From assembly GCF_950295315.1 (NCBI RefSeq), contig NC_080181.1:39647375-39711374 (forward strand): a DNA stretch of 64,000 nucleotides. The letters are read 5' to 3'. The notes under the pieces were generated by a model, which saw nothing but the letters and a program-made list of their open reading frames with translations, was not told the DNA's origin and did no database searches. This document shows positions 11,808 through 22,375 of this stretch, in pieces (the stretch's first letter is position 1; each line of letters begins with the position of its first letter). The stretch comes from Erinaceus europaeus (Eukaryota > Chordata > Mammalia > Eulipotyphla > Erinaceidae). Both the position numbers and the translations under genes were made by a program.

Positions 11808-12105
11808 GAGGTGGTCTTGGCAGTGGAGGACGTAATTAAGCATACATATTAGCCTGCACAAGAACCCAGGTTTGAGCCCCCACCCCCTACCTTCAAGGGG
11901 GGGACACTTAACGAGTGGTCTTCAGGCATCTGTCTTTCTCCCTCTCTATCTTCCCTTCCCTTGTCAATTTCTCTGTCCTATTCAGTAAAATAGAAATAAA
12001 ATAAAATAAAATGGCTGCTGGGAGCTGTGGATTTATAGATCCCCAGTGATCCAGTGGCACAGATCCCCAGTGATCCAGTGATAACCCTGGTGGTGATAAA
12101 AAAAA
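11808..12105 (+). mobile_element. SINE family B-long with an internal tandem duplication
   Basis: Forward B element (head gagaggtggtcttggcagtg), (ATAAA)n linker, then the 3' module ggctgctgggagctgtgg. Within the module the 20-mer agatccccagtgatccagtg occurs at 12037-12056 and again at 12061-12080, a local duplication with a 24-bp period. Confidence 0.82.
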
Positions 12106-12109
12106 AAGG

Positions 12110-12272
12110 GAGGGGTAGACAGGGAGTAGATAGCATAATGTTTATGCAAAGATACTCTTATGCCAAAGGCTCAAGTCCCAGGTTCAGTCCCTCACACTGC
12201 CATAAACCAGAGCTGGTCAGTGCTCTGGTAAATAAAGAAATAAATGCTAATAAATTAAAATTAAAAAACAAA
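12110..12272 (+). mobile_element. SINE family C
   Basis: Forward C element: agtagatagcataatgttta head, caggttcagtccctcacac box B, ccagagctggtcagtgctct, then an A-rich tail with aaataaagaaataaatg. Confidence 0.82.
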
Positions 12273-12542
12273 ATACATTAATGGAACTATATCTACTGTA
12301 ATTTTAAGTATGCCATTTGTTTTTAAGATAATCCACATACAAAGGGACCCAGAAGTTGAATCTTGTGTTGCTCAAGGCTCAGCTGTGATTCTCCTTTGAT
12401 TGTATAGAGACTGGCGTGGGCTGACTGATGACCCTGGGCACCATTCCACACTGCTGGGTGACAAGCAGTTTCTTCTCTCTGCTCCAAGTGCCATAGGGGG
12501 TGATACAGTATCTTAAGTGAACAGTTAAGACTAAGTAATTTA

Positions 12543-12720
12543 AGGGCCAGGAGATATCTCAGCAGGTAGAGTGCACACTTTCTCAAGGTCCTGTGTCCAA
12601 GTAATCAGGTAGGAGCACCTGCCCAGTAGAACCTGCAGAAGCATTGGGACAGCATTGTGGTATTTCTCCTCCTCTCTCAAGACTTTCACTGCCTAAAAAA
12701 AAAACAACAACAAACCTTGT
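12543..12720 (+). mobile_element. SINE family F
   Basis: Head gggccaggagatatctcagc, then aggtagagtgcacac; a diverged B box; tail ctcctctctcaagacttt and poly A with caacaacaa. The next approximately 70 bp (gagtgatggaatgatgcagt, ctcagtgaaaaccctgatgg) resemble the 3' module. Confidence 0.65.
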
Positions 12721-12792
12721 CTTCTGAGAGTGATGGAATGATGCAGTCGTAAAGCCTCAGTGAAAACCCTGATGGAAAAACAACAACCACAA

Positions 12793-12958
12793 AAACCCTG
12801 TAAAGCAGACCATCTGATTTGTCTGTTGAGAGGTTCCTGGTTCAATCCATAGCACCACATGTATTGAAGTGGTGCTCTGGTTTCTCTCTCCTCTCTTTTT
12901 CTTTCTCATCTGTGAAACTCTCTCCTATGTAATAAGTTAGCTAAATCTTTTCTTAAAA
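12793..12958 (+). mobile_element. SINE family D-like, diverged
   Basis: Contains ttcctggttcaatccatagc as box B, accacatgtattgaagtggt, and a ctttctcat...aataagttagctaaatctt tail as in other D elements. Confidence 0.6.
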
Positions 12959-12959
12959 G

Positions 12960-13500
12960 GAGGGCCATGCATGGAGCTCCCTTTCCTAAGAGAGGCTGTG
13001 AAGAGAATAAAGAGATGGAACCCTGAACTCATTCTTCCAATGGTTTAAAATAAATACTCCATTAAAAATGAATCTTGTCACCAGTTGGCTGGCATCCATC
13101 CTACAAAGAACTAAAATAAATAAATAAATAAATAAATAAACAAATAAATAAATGATAAGCTTAAGAAAGCAGTTAGAATTTGAACACCCCCCGCCCCTTC
13201 TCTGGTAATTTTGTTGTGGATATTGAGTTCCTGAAATGACTTGAACAGAAATGCCCCAATTTAGTGCCCAGCTTGTTTTTACAAAATGAGTTGGAATTAG
13301 TCTCAGGGAGAGCTGTCCCAGGAAAACCCCAGGAGAGGACAATTTGCAGCTCAATCATGAGAAGCCCTGATTTTTTTTTTTTTGCTTAAAATGCAAATTC
13401 TACTATTTTGTGTATTTTTAAATATGCGAGTATGGAAAGCTCTTACAATTTTGTTGTGGAATACATTTTAAGCCACCATGGACCAATTGTTTATTGAGTC
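12960..13500. other. Unclassified sequence with (AAAT)n at 13110-13154
   Basis: An (ataaat/aaat)n microsatellite lies inside otherwise unrecognised sequence. Confidence 0.5.
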
Positions 13501-13639
13501 TAAATTGGCTCTATGCTTTGTTTCCCTTTTCTTGTTTCCTTTCTTCCCTCCCTCTTCCCTCTATTTCTGACACCAGAATTATCATTGCAATTTGGTGCCT
13601 CTACAGTTTCACCTCTCCAGGCAGCCATGTTTTCCCTTT

Positions 13640-13870
13640 CTACTTTTGATAAGATCATGGGAAAGACAGGGAAGGAGTGGGGGGAGAGGGAGGGAGAGAG
13701 GAAGTGAGAGCAAGAATGAGAGCAAGTAAAAGGGAGGGGAGTGGGAGAGAGGGAGAGGGAGAGGTAGAGGTAGAGAAAGAGGGAGAGGGAGAAAGTCTAG
13801 GTACTATACTACTCATAAAGCTTGGAGGGGACCAGGGTCTTAAATGCATGGTAGTGTTTTCCTCTGGCCT
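13640..13870 (-). mobile_element. Probable diverged SINE B with an expanded purine tract
   Basis: A long GA/GGGA-rich stretch (13655-13797) leads into tactcataaagcttggagg and ggaccagggtcttaaatgca, which resemble the B core in reverse. The purine tract looks like expansion of the gagagaga segment of the SINE. Confidence 0.5.
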
Positions 13871-14184
13871 TTAATCTCTTCTTATCATTCCTCCTTCCAC
13901 TGCTTATTTTTCACCACCACCTCCAGATACATCTGCATGTCTCCATTCCCATCATGCTTTGCATGTCCTGGAATCCCCACACACACACACTGCAAGCATT
14001 TCTATTATTGTGTATGAAATGGAGATATACAACAACAACAACAACAAAAAGACAGGACATGGAACAGGACATCCTTGAAGGTTCTAAGCATCCTTGAAGG
14101 TTCAAATAAAAGGATGGGAGACAGAAAAAACAAACTTAGTTGCAAGCAGGATGCAAATAATTATTCCAATGTTGTTTTTGCTTA

Positions 14185-14760
14185 TTTTTAATTTTTTACT
14201 TTATAAAATGGAAATACTGATAAGACCATAGGATAAGAAGGGTACAATTCTACACAGTTCCCACCACCAGAACTCCATATCCCTTCCCCTCCCTTGAAAG
14301 CTTCCCTATTCTTTATCCCTCTGGGAGTATGGAACCAGGGACATTATGGGGTACAGAAGGTGGAAGGTCTGGCTTCTGTAATTGCTTCTCCGCTGAACAT
14401 GAGCATAGGCAGGTTGATCCATACCTCTCTTTTGGGTCAGGGATCTGGGGAAGTGGAGCTCCAGGACATATTGGTGGGGTCATCTGCCCAGGGAAGTCAG
14501 GTTGGCATTATGGCATATATTCCAAGGGGTCCATGACTTTACTAGTACTTTTCCCAGATTTGGGAGCTACTCTATTCCCTGATCTAGCTTTCTAGTGCTT
14601 TTTCCAACTATGACACCATCTCCCCAGACAATATCTTGGGTCCACCTGCATATTAGCTGTCAGGCTCAGGCAAAAACTAGTGAAGTCATGGACCCCTTGG
14701 AATATACCTAAAATAGACCTACTAGCTTTTTCCAACTTTTTCTTGATAAGATCCTTTCTC
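14185..14760 (-). mobile_element. Repeat G (LINE-like 3' region), rearranged copy
   Basis: On the minus strand this ends with a poly-A-rich tail (T-rich on + at 14185-14215). The conserved body on + includes ccataggataagaagggtac, ccaccaccagaactccatat, ttccctattctttatccctc and gcagaaggtggaagg-like stretches. Shared with 21660, 50945 and 53340. Near 14510 it diverges from the other copies and carries a 31-bp inverted repeat (14516-14546 and 14676-14706). No ORF of note. I infer an L1-type 3' UTR, unproven. Confidence 0.7.
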
Positions 14761-14764
14761 CTTA

Positions 14765-15865
14765 AGTGAAACTATTTACTGATATGTGCCAAAGTGAGTT
14801 AACACTTTCATAGATGTGAAATTGAAAAATAACTTTTCCCCTTAGATGAGATAAAAATCAAAACTCTTCTGAAAAGTGACTCTGGAAGAAAACAATTTCT
14901 AGTATAAGATCTGCTCCGAATTTCCAGAACTCTGTTCCTGTGGCATTTGGGAAGGAGGAAAGAACTGAACATCTCTTTTCCAAAAACTCATTTCAGTTTT
15001 TTTAAATAGTAAAGAAGTAAATTGAAAACATGCCAACCATAAAACTTATGAAATACAATAAAGCCATTCTGAGATCCTAGCAGTAAAACCAACCCAAATT
15101 AATCAAATATGAAATTTATAATTCTTTAATGCATCTCATCTGTACTATACCCCCAAGCATTTATAAAGCACATGATTCTATTACACATTCTGTTGGTCTC
15201 CTGATGAATGTTTAAAGTGCTCTAGAAACAGCAGGAGAAGATGCAGCCCTCATTGAGAGGTGGTTTTTCAGCAGTCTAACTTCAGTCTCCACTTAAAAGA
15301 ATATGTCCCCGATTCTAAGTTAAATCCTCTATCTCCCTACCCTCCAAGATACAACATGTAGATGTCCACTGAAGCATCTTTATGTCTATTTTAATTGAAA
15401 GAATGGTGAATTATAACATTATAAACGTTTCTGGCGTGTATGTGTGTGTGTGCGCGTTTGAGGGAACATTTCGATAGGGTAATTTTCCTTAGACATATTT
15501 GAGAAATGAATTTGGATTTTGTTATGAATCTGTGAGGTTCTCATAGAATCTGATGAATTCTGTTTACTTCAACCCTTCAAGTGATGGAAATTTTCCTTTA
15601 CAGTTTATTTTACACTGCAAAAGTTTTAGGAGAGAGCAAGAAATGAGGGCAGTTGTTTTCCTTCTGTTTTAAGGCAATTCAAGAGGTGGGACCAGGAAAA
15701 CTAGAGATTGTATATTTCTTTTCTTTATGGACATGATGTCAGGGAAAATTTCAGTGTCTTTTCTTTGGACTCCATGCAATTCTGTGGCCTTATTCATTGT
15801 CACTCACCTGTCAGAAATCTCATAGACAAAATCTTATAGATAAGGGAACTTTTTAATGAATGTGA
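14765..15865. other. Unclassified, apparently single-copy sequence
   Basis: About 1.1 kb without recognised repeats or coding evidence. A short interrupted GT run is near 15438-15455. Confidence 0.4.
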
Positions 15866-15867
15866 CA

Positions 15868-16045
15868 GGAAAAACCAGGGCCTGAAAGTCAAGCTTAAGG
15901 ACTCAGGTCCAAGTCCTTGGTCCCCAGGTCCCTGGTTGTGGAGGTGAAGCTTCTTAAGTAGTGAAGCAATGCTGCAGGTACTTCTCCCCCCCCCCAACTA
16001 TTCACTATCTCTATCCAATAATTAAACAAAGAAGAATTTTTTAAA
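15868..16045 (+). mobile_element. SINE family B, diverged
   Basis: Forward B copy: ggactcaggtccaagtcctt, gaggtgaagcttcttaagta, aatgctgcaggtacttctcc, and the tail atccaataattaaacaaag. Confidence 0.7.
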
Positions 16046-16052
16046 GGAAAAG

Positions 16053-16053
16053 T

Positions 16054-16107
<54 letters not shown>
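16053..16107. repeat. (GT)n microsatellite
   Basis: About 26 uninterrupted GT units. Confidence 0.97.
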
Positions 16108-16108
<1 letters not shown>

Positions 16109-16149
16109 CCAGACTGGAGCCTTAAACATGTGTGACTTCACTACCCCAG

Positions 16150-16322
16150 TCCACTTTTTCATTCAGATAGAGAGACAAAGAAACAAAGAGGGAAAATCAG
16201 AGTAGTGTGGGAGCTTCCTCTATTACCATAGCACCTTCTATGTGATTGTGGTGCTGAAGTTGAACCCAGAACTGGTGTGATACCAATGCCGGCACCTTAC
16301 TGGTGAGTCATTTCTCAGTCAA
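16150..16322 (-). mobile_element. SINE family E, diverged
   Basis: Reverse copy: cagatagagagacaaagaaa, tgctgaagttgaacccagaa, and a head-like tggtgagtcatttctcagtc end. Confidence 0.55.
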
Positions 16323-16580
16323 AGGGAATATCCTTTTAAGTTATGCTATTTTCAGTATGCGTGTTTCTATTTCATCCAATTTCTCCAAATACAGTCACTT
16401 GGTAGAGGTTTCTCACTGCTACTTCCATATCTCTCTATTGAAAACCTAGGAACTATAGTATATAATATGGGCACAGAACTGGTCCTTTCTGAAAAGGTGG
16501 GGGATGGTGTATGTGCTTCAGTTCCAAACCCCTGTATTGCTCCTTTGTGTACAGGGCTTGTCCTCAGTCTTCTGTTTCTA
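16323..16580. other. Unclassified sequence
   Basis: Nothing recognised. Confidence 0.3.
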
Positions 16581-16581
16581 C

Positions 16582-16935
16582 TTTATTTGTTTGTTTGTTT
16601 ATTTATTTTTATGACTACCAGGATTATCACTGGTGCCTAACGTATGCTTGATGAATCTATTGCTCCTTGAAGCCTTCCTTCCTTCCTTCCTTTCTTCCTT
16701 CCTTCCTCCCTTCCTTTCTTTCTTTCTGTCTTTTATTCTCTTTCTTTTTAATAAGAAAGAGAGAAATTGAGAGTGCAGGAGGAGATAGAGAAGGAGAGAG
16801 AAAGGGAGACACTAGTAGACTTGCTTCACCACTTTGTGAAGCTTTCCCTTGCAGGTGAGGAGTGGAGGCTTGAACCTGGGTCTTAATGCATGGTGATTTC
16901 TGTACTTAACTCAGTACACTTCACCCCAGTTCCCT
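16582..16935 (-). mobile_element. SINE family B-long with (CTTC)n expansion
   Basis: The 3' module (gactaccaggattatcactg, ttgatgaatctattgctcct) lies at the left. An expanded (cttc)n tract at 16673-16735 follows, then the B core cactagtagacttgcttcac and the head cacttcaccccagttcc. Confidence 0.82.
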
Positions 16936-17075
16936 TCCCCTGCTCTTCTCACTTCCTGCCAACTTCCCATGCCATTCTCAAAACTCACACTACCAGCACC
17001 ACTTCTTGGTAGGGACTCACAATAAAAGACAAGATACCTCTTATGTGGCCAACCCTCCTTAACCTGGCCTGCACT

Positions 17076-17093
17076 CCCCCCCCCCCCCCCCCC
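17076..17093. repeat. Homopolymer C run
   Basis: 18 consecutive C residues; likely length-variable and error-prone in sequencing. Confidence 0.95.
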
Positions 17094-17320
17094 GTGGACT
17101 TTTTCTAAAGGCTCCCTCCCCAGTTCTCTACTCTGCCTACCTTCCTGTCACCCCTGCTTCCAACTCTACAGTTTATCATTCACTTCCCAGAAAACTTGTC
17201 TCTTTCCTTATTCTGTTCCCTACTCAGCCTGCTCCCAGTATCCTTGCTTAGTTCAGAAGTCACTAAGGAACTCACCTGAATGACTGTCTGCTGTGGTCAG
17301 GTACTCAGAGGGACTGGAGA
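17094..17320. other. CT-rich unclassified sequence
   Basis: Pyrimidine-rich, no motif recognised. Confidence 0.3.
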
Positions 17321-17344
17321 TGTATAGTATCATTATTATTATTA

Positions 17345-17565
17345 TTTTAATTAAAGATAGAGTCAGAGTGATAGGTCACCAGGTAGGGTGAATGCCCTGG
17401 TTGGAACTGTGGCCCCATGTGGAGGTACCAATGCACCAGGAGCAGCTGTTGCGCTAAACTGTCTCTACCCCCTTCTCTCTCTCTCTGAATGAAAAATGCC
17501 TGGTGGAATTTGACATGTCACGGGCCTGGATTCTGTAAATAAATAAGTAAATAAATAAAATAAGA
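17345..17565 (+). mobile_element. SINE, tRNA-like head, family uncertain (D/F-like)
   Basis: Head gagtcagagtgataggtcac with caggtaggg, core caatgcaccaggagcagctg, pyrimidine tract, partial module atgcctggtggaatttgac, and the tail taaataaataagtaaataaa. Confidence 0.6.
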
Positions 17566-17584
17566 AAAAAGTTATTTTTAGTAG

Positions 17585-17795
17585 TCTTTTAAAATACTTG
17601 TTTATTAGTAAGGGGAGTGAGTGTGGCTGGGCGGGGAGAAGGGGGGAAGAGAAAAAGAGAGATATACACACACACAGAGAGGGAATGAGAATGAACACCA
17701 GAATGTCACTTTGGCATATGAAATGCCACGGACTGACTTGGGACCTCATACCTGAGAGTCCAACACTTTGTCCACTGTGCCACCTCTTAGGCCAT
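17585..17795 (-). mobile_element. SINE family D
   Basis: Reverse D element: tacttgtttattagtaaggg tail side, gacttgggacctcatacctg, then the head gagagtccaacactttgtcc with actgtgccacctc. Confidence 0.8.
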
Positions 17796-17810
17796 GACAA
17801 AGTTATTTTT

Positions 17811-18078
17811 TAAAAATTTATTTTCCCTTTTGTTGCCCTTGTTTTATTGTTGTTGTGGCTATTATTGTTGTTGATGTCGTCATTGTTAGATAGGACAGAG
17901 AGAAATGGAGAGAGGTGGGGAAGACAGAGAGGGAGAGAAAAAGACACCTGCAGACCTGCTTCACCGTTGTGAAGTGAGTCCCCTGTAGGTGGGGAGCCGG
18001 GGGCTAGAACCGGGATCCTTACAACGGTCCTTGCGCTTTGCACCACATGTAACCCCCTGCGCTACTGCCCTACTCCCT
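17811..18078 (-). mobile_element. SINE family A with perfect target-site duplication
   Basis: Reverse A element flanked by identical 15-bp repeats gacaaagttattttt at 17796-17810 and 18079-18093. It inserted at the head end of a D element. The identical flanks indicate a fairly young insertion. Confidence 0.95.
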
Positions 18079-18093
18079 GACAAAGTTATTTTT

Positions 18094-19085
18094 AACCGAG
18101 TCTGTTTGGAGTATCACTTTATGTGAATGTGACCCAATATACTGAGGAGTAGCTTTGTATAAAGTATGTGCTAGATAATATCAAAAGAAACCAAAGAGAG
18201 AAATCAGTCCTCTCCTTGGGGTGGTTGAAATCAGCTTAAATCATTCTCACTTGGCACCAAGACACACAGGGAAGTTTTCTGTTACTAACAACATCAGTGT
18301 AGACCACAGTTCCTCCCTGGATGAGGGTTCAGTGCTGGCAAGTGACAGTTTGCTTGTCTTTGTGTCACTAACCTATTTTACTTCTTCTTGTTTTTTTTCC
18401 CCCAGTAATCAACACAAATTTGATTTTTCTTTCTGCCCCCAATAAGAGATTTTCACAGGCATCAGGCATTTGAGAGGGAAAGGATCTTCAGCTGGAGTTT
18501 TTTAAAATGAATTTTACTGCTGAGCTTCCAGAAGTCTACCTGCACCGACAGCGTCTTGCTGGCATCCTGCAGGATGTCCTATGAACGCTCATCTTGACTG
18601 GGGACTCTGGGAGGGAAGGGAACATTGAGCTTGGGGTTGGGGAGAAGCTAGAATTCCATTAGCTTCCACAGGTAACAGAAAAATTCCGACAGCATGTCGA
18701 CTTTGCTTCAGTCGCTGAATTTCTTTGGAATAAATAAGTTCTCACCGTTTGTTAGCTGTGTGACTGTGGACACATTGGTCCTTTGCCCTGTGCCTCAGTT
18801 TCCTCTTGTGCAAAATGAAAATGTGGAGTAGAGGCAGGGTGAGGCCTCCTTGGCAATGCCATTTTGGAGTCATGTGATCATATCTGCAATGTACTGGATG
18901 ATACAGGGGGGCCCTGTACCAAGAAGGAGCCCAGGTCTGAGACAGGAGGGAGGGGTGGGCGTCACAGGAAAGGACCCAAAGGTGAGGGAGGATCAGGAAC
19001 ATGGAAGGAAGTTTTGGACAGGTTGAAACTCCAGTATGCGTGGTTGGCTGTTGGAAAGATAGCAGACCTCCAGTAAAACAGTAAG
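18094..19085. other. Unclassified, apparently single-copy sequence
   Basis: About 1 kb. Contains a reverse open frame of about 147 codons (18742-19185) extending into a SINE; it has no recognisable domain and I do not call it. Confidence 0.4.
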
Positions 19086-19092
19086 TGGCAGG

Positions 19093-19218
19093 CCAAAAAA
19101 ATAGTTCACTTGGATGGTGTGCTGTTTTGCCCTCACTGTGATCCAGGTTTAAGCACAACTCCCAGCACACTGAAGGAAGCTTCATGGGTTGGTTTTTTTC
19201 CTTCTCTCTTCTTTCAGA
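19093..19218 (+). mobile_element. SINE family E (left half of a tail-to-tail pair)
   Basis: tagttcacttggatggtgtg head, gatccaggtttaagcacaac box-B-like, gaaggaagcttcatgggttg, then a pyrimidine tail that meets the reverse copy. Confidence 0.7.
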
Positions 19219-19345
19219 TAGAGACCGAGAGTGAAAGCAACCACAGCACTGAAGTTTTCTTCAATGTGGTGTGGCTGGACTTGAATCTGGGTTGTCCACA
19301 GGGCCAAGCAGGACACTGTCCATGTGAGCAATTGCTGCAACCTTT
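19219..19345 (-). mobile_element. SINE family E (right half of the pair)
   Basis: gagaccgagagtgaaagcaa, cttgaatctgggttgtccac, and a head complementing to ggttgcagcaattgctcaca. With 19093-19218 it forms an inverted pair. Confidence 0.7.
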
Positions 19346-19436
19346 CTCTCTCTCTCTCTCAAAAAAAAAAAAAAAGACAAACATTGAAAACAAAAACCAG
19401 AAAGGGGGTCTTAGACTATGGTTTAAGAAAATAAAA

Positions 19437-19640
19437 GGGGCTGGGTGGTGGCACACCTGGTTGAGCGCACATATTACAATGCACAAAGACCCAGGTTCAA
19501 GCCCTCAGTCCCCACCTACAGGAGGAAAGCTTTGCGAGTGATGAAGTAGTGCTGCAGGTCTCTGTCGCTCTCCCTCTCTATCACCCTCTTGATTTCTGGC
19601 TGTCTCTATCCAATAAATAAAGATAGTAAAAAAAAAATGA
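19437..19640 (+). mobile_element. SINE family B
   Basis: Well-preserved forward B element: ggctgggtggtggcacacct, caggttcaagccctcagtcc, and the tail atccaataaataaagatagt. A good representative of the family. Confidence 0.92.
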
Positions 19641-19644
19641 AAAA

Positions 19645-19915
19645 AAGGAGACTGGGCACCAGTTAAATGGCCCTGGGTTCTAGCCCCACTCTCCACCTGT
19701 GGTGGGGAGCACTTCATGAGCAGTGAGGCAGCTCTAGCTATAGGTTGTCTATCTTTCTTATCCCTTCTCTATCTCCCTCCCTCTCTCAATTTCTCTCTGT
19801 CCTATCAAATAAAAATTAAGAGGAAAGAAAAAGCCTCCAGGAGCAGTAGAATCACAGTACAGGCACTGAACCTCCAAATAACCTTGATGGCAAGGAAGGA
19901 AGGAAGGTAAGGAGG
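19645..19915 (+). mobile_element. SINE family B-long
   Basis: B-like body (ccctgggttctagccccact) with the 3' module (gcctccaggagcagtagaat to ccttgatggcaagg) and a (GGAA)n tail. Confidence 0.8.
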
Positions 19916-19920
19916 AAGCG

Positions 19921-20045
19921 AGGGTCAATGAAATAGCTCATTTGGACAGTGTGCTGCTTTGCTGTATAAGCCACTCAGGTGGCTTGAAGGAAGCTTAAGA
20001 TTTGTGGTCTCTTTCACTCTCTCTCTGCATCTCTTCCTCCAAAGA
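19921..20045 (+). mobile_element. SINE family E (left half of a second tail-to-tail pair)
   Basis: caatgaaatagctcatttgg, cagtgtgctgctttgctgta, ggcttgaaggaagcttaaga, pyrimidine tail. Confidence 0.7.
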
Positions 20046-20049
20046 AAAA

Positions 20050-20238
20050 AAGACAGGGACTAGAAAGATGGTGAGAGAGGGAGAGAGGGAGAACAAGAGG
20101 GAGAGGCATCATAGCACTGCAGTTTCTTCCAATGCCAAAACACTTCAAATATGGTACTGGAACTTGAACCAGGGTCTTGTAAGTAACAAGGTATGCATCC
20201 TACCAGGTGAATAATCTCTCTTGCTCTGGCCCTGATTT
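20050..20238 (-). mobile_element. SINE family E (right half of the second pair)
   Basis: gagagggagagagggagaac purine tract, actggaacttgaaccagggt (box B complement), and the head aggtgaataatctctcttgc. Confidence 0.7.
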
Positions 20239-20690
20239 CTCCTGGGCACATCTCCCATTTGAGAGCAGCTTAGGTCATCCAAATCTTGAGTTGTGAAATA
20301 CTGCTTCTGCCTAAGTCCTTTCTCCTTCTGAAGGGATACCCTTCACCTGGGTTCTCTTAGATGTCTCCACCCCTAAGTGACCCCATTTCTATGGAAGTTT
20401 CAAGTCTTGCAGGTAGTTTTAGGACTCCCCAAGGGGTTATTGGCTGGTCTTCCTCATTTCCTGTTTTCTGGAACTGCTTGCCTGTTGACATGTAGTAATG
20501 ATTAATGAGATCAGTAGCAGCTACAGTCTCTGTAACTTGCAGACACTTTCACCTCCCTCTACATTTGCCTGTTGCTTCTGAAAGTGCCTCCCATCAATCA
20601 GCAAATGGCTCATGATGCATCTGTAAGGGTGACTGCGTCTCTCAGCCTTTTTCTGCTTTGCATGCCTGAGTGACTTCAGCTTTTACACGC
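20239..20690. other. Unclassified sequence
   Basis: Nothing recognised. Confidence 0.35.
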
Positions 20691-20696
20691 GTGCAT

Positions 20697-20697
<1 letters not shown>

Positions 20698-20758
<61 letters not shown>
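20698..20758. repeat. (CA)n microsatellite
   Basis: About 30 near-perfect AC units, preceded by acacgcgtgcatgcac. Confidence 0.97.
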
Positions 20759-20761
<3 letters not shown>

Positions 20762-21100
20762 CAGTGAGCCTCTGGTGAGAGGAAAATACATTACCTCTGA
20801 CAAATGACTTTTCAGAAAGAATTGCAGTGAAAAATATTCAGTGCTTGCTTCCCATCTGCCCTGTAATAGAAATAAACTACTCAGTTGGTGCCTTAAAGAT
20901 TGTTTGACCATAAGTAATATGGTACTTGGTTAGAGTGGTGGAGTCGTGCTTTCAGTCTGAACAATTCATCCTCCCTGGAAACCTAAAAATAGCGTCACAC
21001 TTGGATGGATTATTGAGGCGTTTCACAGAGGCCATTTTTCAGTGCTATTGTCCTTATGTAAGCATACATTCTCTTGGACAGTAGCTTTGGGTTAGAAAGC
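20759..21100. other. Unclassified sequence with one MEF2-like motif
   Basis: Single-copy-looking sequence. ctaaaaatag at 20983-20992 matches the MEF2 consensus. A single 10-mer is weak evidence of function. Confidence 0.3.
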
Positions 21101-21103
21101 AAC

Positions 21104-21163
21104 ACTCGTGTGTGTGTGTGTGTGTGTGTATGTGTGTGTATGTGTGTGTGTGTGTGTGTGTAC
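21104..21163. repeat. Interrupted (GT)n microsatellite
   Basis: GT repeats broken by GTAT units. Confidence 0.95.
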
Positions 21164-21267
21164 ATGTGTGCATGAGCCTGAGTGCACATGTGTTTGAGAA
21201 AAAAATAATTTAGGGTCACAGAGTTTCAACTTAGCATTTTCTGAAGTAGAAAAAGTTTTATTTTCTT

Positions 21268-21522
21268 CTCCTTTTTAATTGCCAGCAGGGTTATCATTGG
21301 GGCTTAGTGCCTACATGACAATTCACTACTACCTCTGGTGGGTGAGTTTGAGACAGAGAGAAATTTAGAAGGAAGGGGGTAACAGAGAGAAAGAGAGATA
21401 CCTACAGCACCGCTTCACAGCTCCTGAAACTTGGCCTTTTATAGGTGGGGACCAGGGAATTGAGCCTGGGCCTCTCAGATATGATAATGTGTGTTCTCCT
21501 GGGTGTGCAACTTCCAGTCCCA
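21268..21522 (-). mobile_element. SINE family B-long
   Basis: 3' module at the left (gccagcagggttatcattgg, ccataatt absent), B core gacagagagaaatttagaag, and head ggtgtgcaacttccagtccc at the right. Confidence 0.82.
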
Positions 21523-21654
21523 ATATAGAATGGTCTTATACTAGAAAGCCTTCTTGTCTTGGTGGTTTCTCATATGGGAAATACTGTACCTTTAGTATAT
21601 CTATTACTCTGATCATTTATTACAACCAATAATCATATTTAGGTTCATTATCAT

Positions 21655-22375
21655 ATACAACTTTAAAAAAATTTATTTATAAAAAGGAAACATTGACAAA
21701 ACCATAGGATAAGAGGGCTACAACTCCACACAATTCCTAAAACCAGAACTCCGTAACCCATCCCCTCCCCTGATAGCTTTCCTATTCTTTAACCCTCTGG
21801 GAGTATGGACCTAAGGTCCTTTTGGGATGCAGAAGGTGGAAAGTCTGGCTTCTATAATTGCTTCCTCACTGAGCATGGGCACTGACAGGTTGATCTGTAC
21901 TCCCAGCCTGTCTTTCTCTTTCCCTAGAGGGTAGGGCTCTGGGAAAGCAGAGCTCCAGGACACATTGGTGGTATTGTCTGTCCAGGGAAGTCTGGTCGGC
22001 ATCCTGCTAGCATCTGGAACCTGGTGGTTAAAAAGAGAGTTAACATACAAGGCCAAACAAATTGTTGATCAATCATGAACTTAAAGACTGGAATAGTGCA
22101 GATGAAGACTATGAAAGGGAAGGTCTCACCTGAGTAATGAGGATGAAAGGTTGACATTCCACGCCTGACGTCTCTGGACACAGTCTGAAGTGAAGCATGC
22201 TGAGGTGGTACTCGTTGTGTTGATTAGGTTGGGATCAGAGGATGCAATATCATTTGGTATGAATTGCGAGAAGCAGGCAGGAAAGTGAGCCCCACCCTAG
22301 AGGTTCCAGGACTGGGGGAAATATAGGCTCTGTTGGGGAAGTGGGAGGTTCCTGCTTTCTTAGGGTTAACATATG
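21655..22375 (-). mobile_element. Repeat G, longest copy
   Basis: About 720 bp. On + it starts with the T-rich complement of a poly-A tail, then ccataggataagagggctac, cctgatagctttcctattct, ggactctggg-like segments, and caggacacattggtggtatt. It continues through ttgttgatcaatcatgaact to agtgagccccaccctagagg. 5' truncation is at about 22375. Open frames on the minus strand (for example 21811-22056) are not conserved in the sister copies. Confidence 0.75.

Noticed and set aside
18742..19185. 147-codon reverse open frame
   Set aside because: No recognisable domain, runs into an E SINE, and no splice or promoter context is visible.
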